This document shows positions 34,987 to 43,210 of a stretch of 64,000 bases of DNA, piece after piece. Origin of the DNA: CALGSZ01 sp042408955 (lineage in GTDB: Bacteria > Chloroflexota > Chloroflexia > Thermomicrobiales > UBA6265); NCBI GenBank assembly GCA_042408955.1, contig JBHOQQ010000066.1, positions 1-64,000 on the forward strand. Direction: 5' to 3'. The translations under genes and the position numbers were made by a program. The notes below the pieces were generated by a model that searched no databases, was not told the origin of the DNA, and saw only the letters and a list, made by a program, of their open reading frames with translations. Position 1 is the first letter of the stretch; each line of letters starts with the position of its first letter.

Positions 34987-35454
34987 ATGAGCACGCCACC
35001 CAGGCGCGAGCCTGAGCGATCCGGACGAATCCTTGGCTTAGACGTGGGAGAGCGCCGTGTCGGCGTTGCTGTCAGCGATCAGCTCGGCGTCGTGGCGTCA
35101 CCCATTGGCTACATTCCGCGAGGTCCTGGCGATCGAGACACACTGCGCGCGCTGATCGAACGTTACGTGGTCACCCGGCTGGTTGTTGGCCTGCCGCGCG
35201 GGCTCTCTGGACGTGAGGGACCGCAAGCTGCCGATGTGCGCGCGTATGCCGATGAGCTTGCCGCGGATCTCGGATTGCCTATCGAGTATTGGGATGAGCG
35301 CCTGACCACGGCCATTGCCGAGCGGTCGCTCATCGAATCGGGCACCCGCCGCAAGCAACGCCGGGAGCGTGTCGATGCCGTGGCAGCAGCAATCATGTTG
35401 CAGGATTATCTTGACGCGCAGCGACAAAAACGATCGGGAGCAAAGCCGTGGTAG
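34987..35454 (+). CDS. ruvX: Putative pre-16S rRNA nuclease / Holliday junction resolvase-like RuvX (YqgF)
   Basis: 155 residues with the RNase H-like YqgF fold: GLDVGERRVGVAVSD (first Asp), RLVVGLPRGLSGREGPQA (VVGLP motif), the WDERLTTAIAERSL segment with catalytic Glu, and RVDAVAAAIMLQDYL with the last Asp. It trims 16S rRNA precursors or acts on branched DNA. The frame is open 20 codons upstream; this ATG is chosen because the conserved fold starts shortly after. Clustered with alaS as in many bacteria. Confidence 0.93.
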   Translation: MSTPPRREPERSGRILGLDVGERRVGVAVSDQLGVVASPIGYIPRGPGDRDTLRALIERYVVTRLVVGLPRGLSGREGPQAADVRAYADELAADLGLPIEYWDERLTTAIAERSLIESGTRRKQRRERVDAVAAAIMLQDYLDAQRQKRSGAKPW

Positions 35455-35527
35455 GATAGCACCATCAATGGCGATGCTATACTCCAACCTACCGGCGGAA
35501 GGGACAGGGAGTGGCAGGGCTAACGGC

Positions 35528-35821
35528 ATGATGAAGCTGATCATCGCGGTTGTTCAGAACGAAGATGCAGACGCGGTTGTAGACGCACTGCTCGAAGAGG
35601 ATTTTCGCGCCACTCGGCTCGCGAGTACCGGCGGCTTTCTCCGGCGTGGAAATACCACGCTCATGATTGGCGCAGACGAGGATCAGGTTGACCGCGTGCT
35701 AGAGATCATCCGCCAGCACACCCGCACCGGCGCCCCACCCGTCGAAGAACAAGCGGGGATGACGCCGCCGGCCGCAGCCACGGTCTTCGTGCTCGACCTG
35801 GAAGAATACCAGCGGCTCTAA
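35528..35821 (+). CDS. Cyclic-di-AMP receptor, PII-like (DarA/PstA family)
   Basis: 98 residues starting MMKLIIAVVQNEDADAVV. The signature TRLASTGGFLRRGNTTLMIG contains the residues that contact c-di-AMP in the DarA/PstA trimer, and the end (ATVFVLDLEEYQRL) completes the ferredoxin-like fold. It would sense c-di-AMP in the cytoplasm and pass the signal to an unknown target. A longer upstream frame exists but has no similarity to the family. No diadenylate cyclase gene is in the window. Confidence 0.9.
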   Translation: MMKLIIAVVQNEDADAVVDALLEEDFRATRLASTGGFLRRGNTTLMIGADEDQVDRVLEIIRQHTRTGAPPVEEQAGMTPPAAATVFVLDLEEYQRL

Positions 35822-35870
35822 GCGCGCGAGGAGCGCCTCGCACCGTCGTTACCGCTACGCCACAACGCCC

Positions 35871-37016
35871 GTGTTTAATCCTCGCCTCACCTTCCGCTGC
35901 TACGGGCTCACATTCACGCTCCACCTGAGCGGCCTCGCGGTGCTCGGGGTGGCTACCGGCGGAGCGCTTCATCAGCTTGGTAACCAGACGAATCTCCACC
36001 GCTCTCCCGCTGCTTGGGCATTTTCACTAAGCAGCGTGTGCCTCCTCTTTCTTTTCGCCTTAATTGCTCATGAGATGGTGCGGCAACGCCAGTGGGGGTG
36101 GCCGGCCCGTGGCCATTTGCCGGTTGAGCTCTTGCTGATCGGCGGTGCCTCCGACTCCCCTGAAGCACCGCCAGCGCCTCGGGCCGAGGTGACGGGTGCG
36201 CTCGCCGGGCTGGCCATCCTATCCACCGGTGCCGGCATAACGTGGTACAGCGAGCGTCTGCTGCACCGCTCTGCGAGCCCGGCCGTCAATGCCGTCCAGA
36301 CGCTCGCGATTGCCTTAGCAGCAGTGACCATCATCAACGCCATGCCAGGGTTTCCCCTTGATGGCGGACACATCCTCCGGTCCTGGCTCTGGTATCTCAC
36401 CGATGATCTCGTCCTCGCTACCCGGCTGGCAGCGCTGTACGGTTCACTGATAGCCATGGCCTTAGTCATGACCGGTGCCCTGCTCCTGCTCGACAGCGAT
36501 CACCCGTATTGGGGATTTGGCGCTGGAGTTGCCGGCTTCCAACTGCATGGCATCGCACGGCGCAGCTTGCGGCGGGCGCGCTGGGCAGTCGCTGGAGCGA
36601 CGCTTCTGCTCCGTGAGGCCGTGCCCTATCCTCCACGTGTCCCCTCAGGCGCAACTGTTGCCGAAGCGGTGGACCTGCTCCTGGCCGGACCAGCCGAGAG
36701 CTTCCTGCTGGTGATGGATGAGAATGTACCCGTGGGCATCGTCCGGCTGGCCGAGCTCCGTGGGACGCACCGAGCCAAATGGGATCAGATGACGGTCGTT
36801 GAGGTGATGACGCCGCTTGGCAGTCTGCCACGGCTTTCAGCCGATTTGACGGTGCCAGAGGCGCTGGCACAGGTTGCCGGCCGCGCTAGCGCCGCCTTGG
36901 TGCAGGATGGCGATCGCCTGCTCGGCGTGATCACGCACCACGATCTCATAACCGCTCTTGCCGATCGGGCAGCGCGTCCGGATGAGCCACCGCGCACGCC
37001 AGCGCGGCCAGAATAG
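35871..37016 (+). CDS. M50-like site-2 protease homologue with C-terminal CBS domain and degenerate active site
   Basis: 381 residues with a GTG start and weak ribosome site. Six or so membrane helices contain the M50 landmarks. The zinc motif reads AHEMVRQRQ, so HExxH has become HExxR. The second landmark NAMPGFPLDGGHILRSW is intact, with Asp in LDGG. After the membrane part come two CBS-like units (VPSGATVAEAVDLLLAGPAESFLLV; LTVPEALAQVAGRASAALV...LLGVITHHDLI). Without the second His it may be a non-proteolytic relative regulated by nucleotide binding to the CBS pair. Its 3' end overlaps the convergent sirtuin gene by 71 bases. Confidence 0.85.
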   Translation: MFNPRLTFRCYGLTFTLHLSGLAVLGVATGGALHQLGNQTNLHRSPAAWAFSLSSVCLLFLFALIAHEMVRQRQWGWPARGHLPVELLLIGGASDSPEAPPAPRAEVTGALAGLAILSTGAGITWYSERLLHRSASPAVNAVQTLAIALAAVTIINAMPGFPLDGGHILRSWLWYLTDDLVLATRLAALYGSLIAMALVMTGALLLLDSDHPYWGFGAGVAGFQLHGIARRSLRRARWAVAGATLLLREAVPYPPRVPSGATVAEAVDLLLAGPAESFLLVMDENVPVGIVRLAELRGTHRAKWDQMTVVEVMTPLGSLPRLSADLTVPEALAQVAGRASAALVQDGDRLLGVITHHDLITALADRAARPDEPPRTPARPE

Positions 37017-37779
37017 CGCCGGATTCACCGAAAACGCGCACGTCGGCCATGGCATCCAGCGGCGTCGGTGTCCGGTTGACGATGGCGAGGCGGGCACCAT
37101 GACGCTTCGCCACGAGCGGGATCTTCGCGGCCGGATTGACCACTAGCGATGAGCCAACGACGAGCATCATATCGCACGCCTTGGCCTCGCGAAGAGCGCG
37201 GTCGAGCACATCGCGCGGCAAAGCCTCGCCGAACAGAACGGTCGCCGCACGGAGCGGGCCGCCGCACCGCTCGCACGCGGGCACGGATTCACCACCTTCC
37301 AGCCGCGCGTGAATCTGACCCGCGTCCCAGCTCGCCCCGCAATCCAGGCACCGCACGCGATGTGTCGTGCCATGTAGCTCGATGATACGCTCCGGGGCAT
37401 GGCCAGCAGCCAGGTGCAACCCATCAATATTCTGGGTAATCACTGCGTGCAGGAGGCCAGCCCGCTCCAGTGCCACTAGCGCGTGGTGGCCAGCGTTCGG
37501 TTGCGTATCGCGCATCTGGGGATAACGCACGCGCCGCGCTTCCCAATACGCCCGCCGCGTTTCCGGATTGGATCGAAAATCCCCAAGCGTGGGATAGGCG
37601 GACCGCGCCCACACGCCATTGGGTCCACGATAGTCCGGTATTCCGGACTCGGTGCTGATTCCCGCGCCAGTAAAGGCGACGATCCGTCGGGATGCGCGCG
37701 TCAGCTCGATGAGCGCCGCTAGCGCTCGGCCCGGCGCATCGTGCGGTGACGCGAGCTCGTGAAAGCCCGGCTGCCCCAT
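36946..37779 (-). CDS. cobB: NAD-dependent protein deacetylase/deacylase, Sir2 family
   Basis: 277 residues from an ATG with AAGGAG seven bases upstream; the frame upstream to 37971 is not coding-like. NAD-binding GAGISTESGIPDYRG (residues 38-52), TQNIDGLHLAAG and the catalytic His136 in ELHGTTHR are present. The zinc ribbon is C144-x2-C147...C169-x2-C172. It removes acyl groups from protein lysines using NAD, for example reactivating acetyl-CoA synthetase. Its last 23 codons are read antisense to the end of the M50-like gene. Confidence 0.93.
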   Translation of the reverse strand: MGQPGFHELASPHDAPGRALAALIELTRASRRIVAFTGAGISTESGIPDYRGPNGVWARSAYPTLGDFRSNPETRRAYWEARRVRYPQMRDTQPNAGHHALVALERAGLLHAVITQNIDGLHLAAGHAPERIIELHGTTHRVRCLDCGASWDAGQIHARLEGGESVPACERCGGPLRAATVLFGEALPRDVLDRALREAKACDMMLVVGSSLVVNPAAKIPLVAKRHGARLAIVNRTPTPLDAMADVRVFGESGAILAALACAVAHPDALPDRQERL

Positions 37780-37831
37780 CGTCACGCTCCTTCGTTCAAC
37801 CACCTCACACGGCTCTGCACCTGTACGGCCC

Positions 37832-37860
37832 TTGTGTACGTACGCATCCCGTGGTACGAT
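37832..37860 (+). promoter_or_regulatory. Sigma-70-type promoter for the TPR gene (TTGTGT-17-TACGAT)
   Basis: TTGTGT and TACGAT are 17 bases apart with TGG directly before the -10 (extended -10). It lies about 135 bases before the start and beside the divergent sirtuin gene. Confidence 0.5.
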
Positions 37861-37995
37861 CAGAGCCCCGCGATATGAATAGTGGCGGGCACGCCTTCCC
37901 CGTGTGGCCCGTGCCGTCTGCACGTATCCCAGAATGTACTGGATGCGCGGTGCTTGCCGCGTCCCATCCATTCACCAGCCAATCCGGAGGAGACG

Positions 37996-38571
37996 ATGGT
38001 TATCTCGGAGCCAGCCTTCGCCATCATGGAGGATACCTACGACGGCCTCCTGGCGAGCATCGCCAGCGTTGGACGGAAAATCCGGTGGCGACGACGCGCC
38101 GGCCACCCGCTGCCGTTATCGGGCCTAGGACCATCGCTCGCAACTCCCGGTCCTGCCGTGTGGGCAGCAAGCCGTGATGATGCTCCCACGCGCACGCGCA
38201 AGCTCCCCGCGCCGTTTGGCAAGAGTCTGGTCGCCCGGCTCCGGCCCGAGCCGCCGGATTTCGCCGAGCGTAGCCCGGATGAGCGCCGCGCTTGGGCAAT
38301 CGCCCACCGCGGCATTGCGCGCGCGCGCGAGGGCCGGATCGACGAAGCACGCGACGATTTCGCGACGGCCGCCACGCTTGACCCGAAATTGGATCTGACC
38401 ACGCTCCCCGGTTTCTGGCACTTGTCACAGGCGGCTCATCAGGCAGCGGTCGAAGCGTATGAAATCGCCGGGCGCTGCCCAGATGCCGCCGCGCTGACAG
38501 CGACGGTCCGTGCAATGTTCCGGCCGCGGCCGTTGAACGTCAACCAGCGCTCCACTGGATCAGCCGATTGA
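37996..38571 (+). CDS. TPR-like hypothetical protein
   Basis: 191 residues; the start is fixed by GGAGGAG four bases before ATG. The first 100 residues are basic and Pro-rich without motif. The second half has one or two tetratricopeptide-like helical hairpins (AWAIAHRGIARAREGRIDEA, RDDFATAATLDPKLDLT), then a helical tail. There is no signal peptide. It probably mediates protein contacts, but nothing indicates the partner. Confidence 0.7.
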   Translation: MVISEPAFAIMEDTYDGLLASIASVGRKIRWRRRAGHPLPLSGLGPSLATPGPAVWAASRDDAPTRTRKLPAPFGKSLVARLRPEPPDFAERSPDERRAWAIAHRGIARAREGRIDEARDDFATAATLDPKLDLTTLPGFWHLSQAAHQAAVEAYEIAGRCPDAAALTATVRAMFRPRPLNVNQRSTGSAD

Positions 38572-38677
38572 ATCGCTCACGGCGAGTTGCAGATCCTGCT
38601 TCGCTGCGGTTTCATTTCTTGCCAGACCGCCCAACGATGGACATGTTCGTGAGCGGAAAGAGGAGTACGCTACGACG

Positions 38678-39577
38678 ATGAACCAGATGCTGCGTTTCGC
38701 CTCCGCGCCAATCAACTGGGGTGTTGGTCCGCTCGATCCGAGAAATCCTGATCCAGACCGCGTGCTCGATGCAATTGCGGAGGCCGGGTATGAGGGTTCG
38801 GAGCTGGGCACGTATGGCTTCTTTGGCTACGAAGCCACTGAAATCTTGGCCCGCTTTCGCGCCCGCAATCTCGCGCTCGTCACCACGTGGCACGAGGTGG
38901 ATCTTGCCCGGCCGCTATCGCCGCAAGCAGAAGCCGAGCTGCGCACGCTCTGCACCGTCCTCAAGGCCGGGGACGCCCGGCTCATTCTCATTAGCGACCG
39001 CATCACCCCGGAACGCTTGGCGGTGGTCGCCAGGGTCGAAGACCATCCAGAAACCTGGTGGGACGATGCTGACTGGCAGCAGGTGAGACAGACGCTGCTG
39101 GCCGTCGCTGCGATCGCCGAGGAATATTATCTGATCGTCGCCATTCACCCGCACGTCGGTGGTCACATCGAAAGCGGCCGGGAAATTCGCCGTGTCCTCG
39201 ATCTCACCGACGGCGATCCCCTCTACCTCTGCCTAGATACCGGGCACATCCGCATTGGCGGCAGCGACCCAATCGCGCTGCTGGAGCGTGAATGTGGCCG
39301 GCTGCGCCACGTGCACGCGAAGGACGTCGATGCCGCCGTGCTCGACCGGCTGCGGTCCGGCGCTCTTACCTACGAACAGGCCGTGGATCAAGGGCTGTAT
39401 GCACCGCTTGGCGCTGGCATCGTTGACTGGCACGGGATGAAGCGTGGGCTGGCGACGTGCAACTACCAAGGCTGGATCGTCGCAGAGCAAGATCGCATCA
39501 TGCATCCGGACGACCCTGCGCCATGGGAGCTTAACCGCCGCAACGCGGCATTCCTGCGCAGCCTGTTTGCACCGTAA
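38678..39577 (+). CDS. Sugar phosphate isomerase/epimerase, inosose dehydratase (IolE)-like
   Basis: 299 residues, a TIM-barrel of the AP-endonuclease-2 fold. It opens with APINWGVGPLDPRNPDPDRV and AEAGYEGSELGTYGFFG, as in IolE. The metal-site segments IHPHVGGHIESGREI, CLDTGHIRIGGSDP and RHVHAKDV follow, then PLGAGIVDWHGM and WIVAEQD near the end. IolE dehydrates 2-keto-myo-inositol; no other iol genes are close, so a related ketose epimerase role is also possible. AGGAG is 11-12 bases before the ATG. Confidence 0.85.
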   Translation: MNQMLRFASAPINWGVGPLDPRNPDPDRVLDAIAEAGYEGSELGTYGFFGYEATEILARFRARNLALVTTWHEVDLARPLSPQAEAELRTLCTVLKAGDARLILISDRITPERLAVVARVEDHPETWWDDADWQQVRQTLLAVAAIAEEYYLIVAIHPHVGGHIESGREIRRVLDLTDGDPLYLCLDTGHIRIGGSDPIALLERECGRLRHVHAKDVDAAVLDRLRSGALTYEQAVDQGLYAPLGAGIVDWHGMKRGLATCNYQGWIVAEQDRIMHPDDPAPWELNRRNAAFLRSLFAP

Positions 39578-39623
39578 CAGCACCCACGACCAGCGTCATA
39601 GGTGATGCCTGCTGCCTGTCGTT

Positions 39624-40259
39624 TCAGCCGGGTAGACGCTCGGTTGCAACAGGCGACGCCGAGTGATCCGGCCGCAGCAGACCATGCAGCACGAAATCGA
39701 GCGCCACGGCAGCGGCCTCGTCCGGCGCAATCTCGCCGGTTGCGAGCGGCACGCGAAAGATGCCAATGACCGCGAGGATCATCGGCGTTGCCCGCTCCGG
39801 ATTCACCTCCCGAAACACTCCCTCGTGGACTCCCTCCCGAACCACACGGCTGACGAGGCGATGGACCGGCTCGAAGTGCGCCATGAACCGCCGGTACCCT
39901 TCCGGACCCATCACCTCGCCGATCTCATGACGGGCAGCAGCGTGGGTAGCAAAATACCGCGCCTGATGCTCGAAAAGAATTCGCAGCCGCGCCTCTGCCC
40001 CCACGGCAGTATCCACCGCGGCTGTGACGGCCGCCAGAAAACGCTCAACCTCGCGCTCCAAATGGGCAAGGAGCAGATGCTCCTTATCCGGGAAGTAGCC
40101 GTAGATGGTGTTGCGAGCTACACCGGCTCGCTCGGCGACCATCGCCATCGTGATCTCGGCGAAGCCATGCTCCTCCATCAGGCTGCCCCAGGCATCAAGC
40201 AGCGCTTCCCGGATGCGGTGGCGATGAGCTTCAACAGTTTCAGCACGGATACGTGGCAT
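39624..40259 (-). CDS. TetR/AcrR-family transcriptional regulator
   Basis: 211 residues with the N-terminal helix-turn-helix GFAEITMAMVAERAGVARNT followed by IYGYFPDKEHLL, and a helical ligand-binding C-terminal domain. It starts at an ATG four bases after GGAG (a TTG three codons earlier is less likely). Divergent from the MMPL transporter with a perfect palindrome in between, it most likely represses that transporter and itself, and is released by the exported compound. Confidence 0.92.
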   Translation of the reverse strand: MPRIRAETVEAHRHRIREALLDAWGSLMEEHGFAEITMAMVAERAGVARNTIYGYFPDKEHLLLAHLEREVERFLAAVTAAVDTAVGAEARLRILFEHQARYFATHAAARHEIGEVMGPEGYRRFMAHFEPVHRLVSRVVREGVHEGVFREVNPERATPMILAVIGIFRVPLATGEIAPDEAAAVALDFVLHGLLRPDHSASPVATERLPG

Positions 40260-40287
40260 AGTCTCCAACTCGAAACGACACTACGTC

Positions 40288-40318
40288 TTGACAATCCGAC
40301 ATCATGTCGAAATACTAG
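40288..40318 (+). promoter_or_regulatory. Promoter with embedded TetR-type operator for the MMPL gene
   Basis: TTGACA (40288-40293) is a perfect -35; TACTAG or AATACT about 17-19 bases on is the -10. The spacer contains the perfect palindrome CGACAT-C-ATGTCG (40297-40309). A dimer bound there would block RNA polymerase. Confidence 0.6.
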
Positions 40319-40386
40319 CACAGGAGTGCGTCGTTGCTAGCGCAGGCGTCGCTGCACGTAGAGCGCGCCGTGAAAGGAATGGAGTC

Positions 40387-42786
40387 GTGCTACAGGCAAT
40401 CACGCGCTGGAGTTGCTCCCGTCGCGGTAAATGGCTCGTTGTTGTGGTTTGGCTACTTGCTGCCGGTCTGGTGGCGCCCCTCTTCCCTACCCTCAGCGAG
40501 ATCAGCGAAAATGATCCCCTCAGCTTTCTTCCAGCCAACGCGGAATCCACACGCGCCGCCAGGCTCGTGCGGGAGCGATATGCTGGAACCGGCACGCCAG
40601 CAATTATCGTCTTTCGCAATCCTCAAGGTCTGTCCGATGCCGATCTTCAGGCTGGGCAAGCCGTGTTCCAAGAGCTGCAAGCGATGCAGCAGGAACCAGA
40701 TAGCAACGTCGCGAGCATCGTCTCGATCTTCAATGTACCGGAGGCGCGCGCTGAACTGCTCTCTGCCGATAACACGACCATGACGATGATTGTCACGATC
40801 ACTGGCTCACCGGCAGAGGAAGCCTACAGCGACCGGGTTGAGGCCATCCGCGATCTCACCGAGGCATACGACTCCGGCACGCTTCAGGTGAAGGTTACCG
40901 GGCCGGGTGGACTACTCACCGATCTCGTGGCAGTGTTTGCCGAAATAGACGTCTTTTTACTCCTGGTTACCGCAGCCCTCGTCCTCTTGCTCCTCATTCT
41001 GATCTACCGTTCCCCAGTGATTGCGATCGTTCCGCTCGTCATCATCGGTTTGGTGTTCCAACTCAGTAGCGGCATTGCAGCAGCGATCCTCCGGGCACTC
41101 GACGTTCCCGTCAATGGCCAGGCGACCGGAATCATGACTGTCATTCTCTTCGGTGCGGGCACAGACTACTATCTCTTTATCGCCTCGCGCTATCGGGAGG
41201 AGCTATCCAGGCGGCAGGACAAGCACGAAGCGATGGCAGCGGCGATCAACGCGGTCGGAGGCGCGATCCTATCTGCCGGAGGAACACTGATCGCAGCCTC
41301 GCTCCTTCTGCTGCTGGCTGAGCTTGGCTCGTATCGCTCGTTGGGACCGGTTGTGGCAATGGCGATAGCCATCATGCTCTTGGCAGCGCTGACGCTCATG
41401 CCAGCAGTGCTCGCGATTCTCGGCCGGAATGGATTTTGGCCGTTCCGGCCGCGCTTCCTCGGGGCCGCAGCAACCGAGCAGACAACGAGCCGTCTCTGGT
41501 CCCGGATCGCACATGCCGTGCTTTCGCGACCCGTGGCCGTGTTGACGACGACGCTGGTGGCGCTCGTCCTCCTCACTGGCGGCATGCTGCTCTTCCGGCC
41601 CAGCTACGATCCCATTGAGAGCCTGCCTAGCGACGTTGAATCGGTGGAAGGCTTCCGCGCCTTACGGGAGGGATTCCCGGCCGGAGAACTCGCGCCAACG
41701 AACGTATATGTCGAGTTGCCATCGAGCACACCGGCGCTGTCACCCGAGGGCATCGCCGCGATAGGCGAGATGTCGCGCGCGCTGGCAAGCGATGCGGGAG
41801 TCGCTTCGATCAGTAGCCCGGCATATCCGTTCGGCATTGATCGCGGCCCAGGACCGGAGCACGTGGCGGCGGCTCTCGCCGCGCTCTCACCAGAGCAGCT
41901 TCAAGCGCTCATCGCGAGCCGCCAAGCTAAGCCGAGCGGTGGATCCACCGGACAGATGTCCGATCCAAATCTGGCGCTCGTCGCGGCAATTCTCCCGTTT
42001 GTCTCAGTGGACCAGCAGGTCGCGCGGATTGATGTGGTGATCCAAGATAATCCGTACAGCCAGGCAGCCATGGATCTCATCGAGCGGCTGCGGCAAACTG
42101 CCCGGCAGACGGCCGCCAGACTCTCGCCCGCGCCGGTGGCGGTTCTCTTCGGCGGAGACACGGCCGAAAATGCTGACACGCGCGCCGCGAATACGCGTGA
42201 TGCGCTGGTCGTCCTTCCTGCAATTCTGCTGGCGATCATGGTCATTCTCGGCCTCCTCTTGCGCTCGGTCATCGCTCCGCTCTATGTCGGCCTGACGATC
42301 GTTTTGACCTATTTCTCGACCCTTGGACTCTCGCTCCTGGTCTTCCGCGTCGTCTTCGGGCAGGAGAGCATCGGCAACAGCGTGCCCTTCCTGCTCTTCG
42401 TGTTCTTGAATGCCCTCGGCGTGGACTACAGCATCTACCTGATGTCCCGGCTGCGGGAAGAGGCGGTTCATCTTCCCCTTCGTCAGGCGACTGAGCGGGC
42501 GCTGGAGCGCACCGGTGGGGTGATCACCTCAGCGGGGATCATCCTTGCTGGGACGTTCGCCGCGCTGATGACGCTGCCGCTGCGTGATCTGTTTCAGCTT
42601 GGTTTCGCGGTGGCCGCCGGAGTCCTCATCGATACGTTCATCACGCGCTCGGTGCTCGTGCCGACGATCGTCGAGTTGCTAGGGAAATGGAACTGGTGGC
42701 CAAACAAGGAGCAAATGGCTCGTGCCGAGCGTGCACCTCGTCCCTCCTTCCAGGCCACGTTTCCTTGGCACGATGCTAGCCCTTGA
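40387..42786 (+). CDS. MMPL-family RND transporter
   Basis: 799 residues from a GTG with AAAGGA eight bases upstream; the frame is open for 33 codons upstream, crossing the promoter. Twelve membrane helices in two halves: helix 1 (WLVVVVWLLAAGLVAPLFP), a first large outer loop, helices 2-6 with GAGTDYYLFIASRYREEL, a second outer loop, and helices 8-12 with LGVDYSIYLMSRLREEA. The GAGTDYY and GVDYS motifs carry the proton-relay Asp of the family. MMPL proteins export lipids or lipophilic drugs. Controlled by the adjacent TetR gene, a drug or lipid efflux role is likely. Confidence 0.93.
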   Translation: MLQAITRWSCSRRGKWLVVVVWLLAAGLVAPLFPTLSEISENDPLSFLPANAESTRAARLVRERYAGTGTPAIIVFRNPQGLSDADLQAGQAVFQELQAMQQEPDSNVASIVSIFNVPEARAELLSADNTTMTMIVTITGSPAEEAYSDRVEAIRDLTEAYDSGTLQVKVTGPGGLLTDLVAVFAEIDVFLLLVTAALVLLLLILIYRSPVIAIVPLVIIGLVFQLSSGIAAAILRALDVPVNGQATGIMTVILFGAGTDYYLFIASRYREELSRRQDKHEAMAAAINAVGGAILSAGGTLIAASLLLLLAELGSYRSLGPVVAMAIAIMLLAALTLMPAVLAILGRNGFWPFRPRFLGAAATEQTTSRLWSRIAHAVLSRPVAVLTTTLVALVLLTGGMLLFRPSYDPIESLPSDVESVEGFRALREGFPAGELAPTNVYVELPSSTPALSPEGIAAIGEMSRALASDAGVASISSPAYPFGIDRGPGPEHVAAALAALSPEQLQALIASRQAKPSGGSTGQMSDPNLALVAAILPFVSVDQQVARIDVVIQDNPYSQAAMDLIERLRQTARQTAARLSPAPVAVLFGGDTAENADTRAANTRDALVVLPAILLAIMVILGLLLRSVIAPLYVGLTIVLTYFSTLGLSLLVFRVVFGQESIGNSVPFLLFVFLNALGVDYSIYLMSRLREEAVHLPLRQATERALERTGGVITSAGIILAGTFAALMTLPLRDLFQLGFAVAAGVLIDTFITRSVLVPTIVELLGKWNWWPNKEQMARAERAPRPSFQATFPWHDASP

Positions 42787-43210
42787 CCCGGCGAAAGCGG
42801 GAGAGCGCATCCATCCTAGGATTCCGGCCTGTTCCTTCGCGTGACGCTGGCATCCCGCTGCTAGATCGTCTTTGCCTGCGGGTCGCACGGGCGGCGAGCC
42901 CTGCCAATCAGCCGATCACCCGCGTGTTGACTGCCAACCGGTCGAACAGCATCATCGAAGCCCAAGGCAACCAGACAGGTAAGCTGGTGCTCGCCAAGTC
43001 TCAGGCCAGGTAGCAATGGCAACGCCCCTTATGGAGTGTCAAACTCCGTACCTCTTGTCCGTAATTCTCACGATGCAGCCAGGGAGTAGCCATGCTAGCG
43101 TCAGGCGTACCGGCAAGGGAGCGGCGCGGCGTGGCGGTTCACACGAGCCTGCGTTCCACACGCTCCTTGCCAGCGGCTCTCCAATCGCGCGGACTAGGAG
43201 GGGAAACACA
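42787..43210. other. 424-base gap without a supported gene
   Basis: Between the MMPL gene and the FAD oxidase. Open frames cross it, one continuous with the oxidase, but none has codon structure, a good site or similarity. No hairpin of note was seen. Confidence 0.5.
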
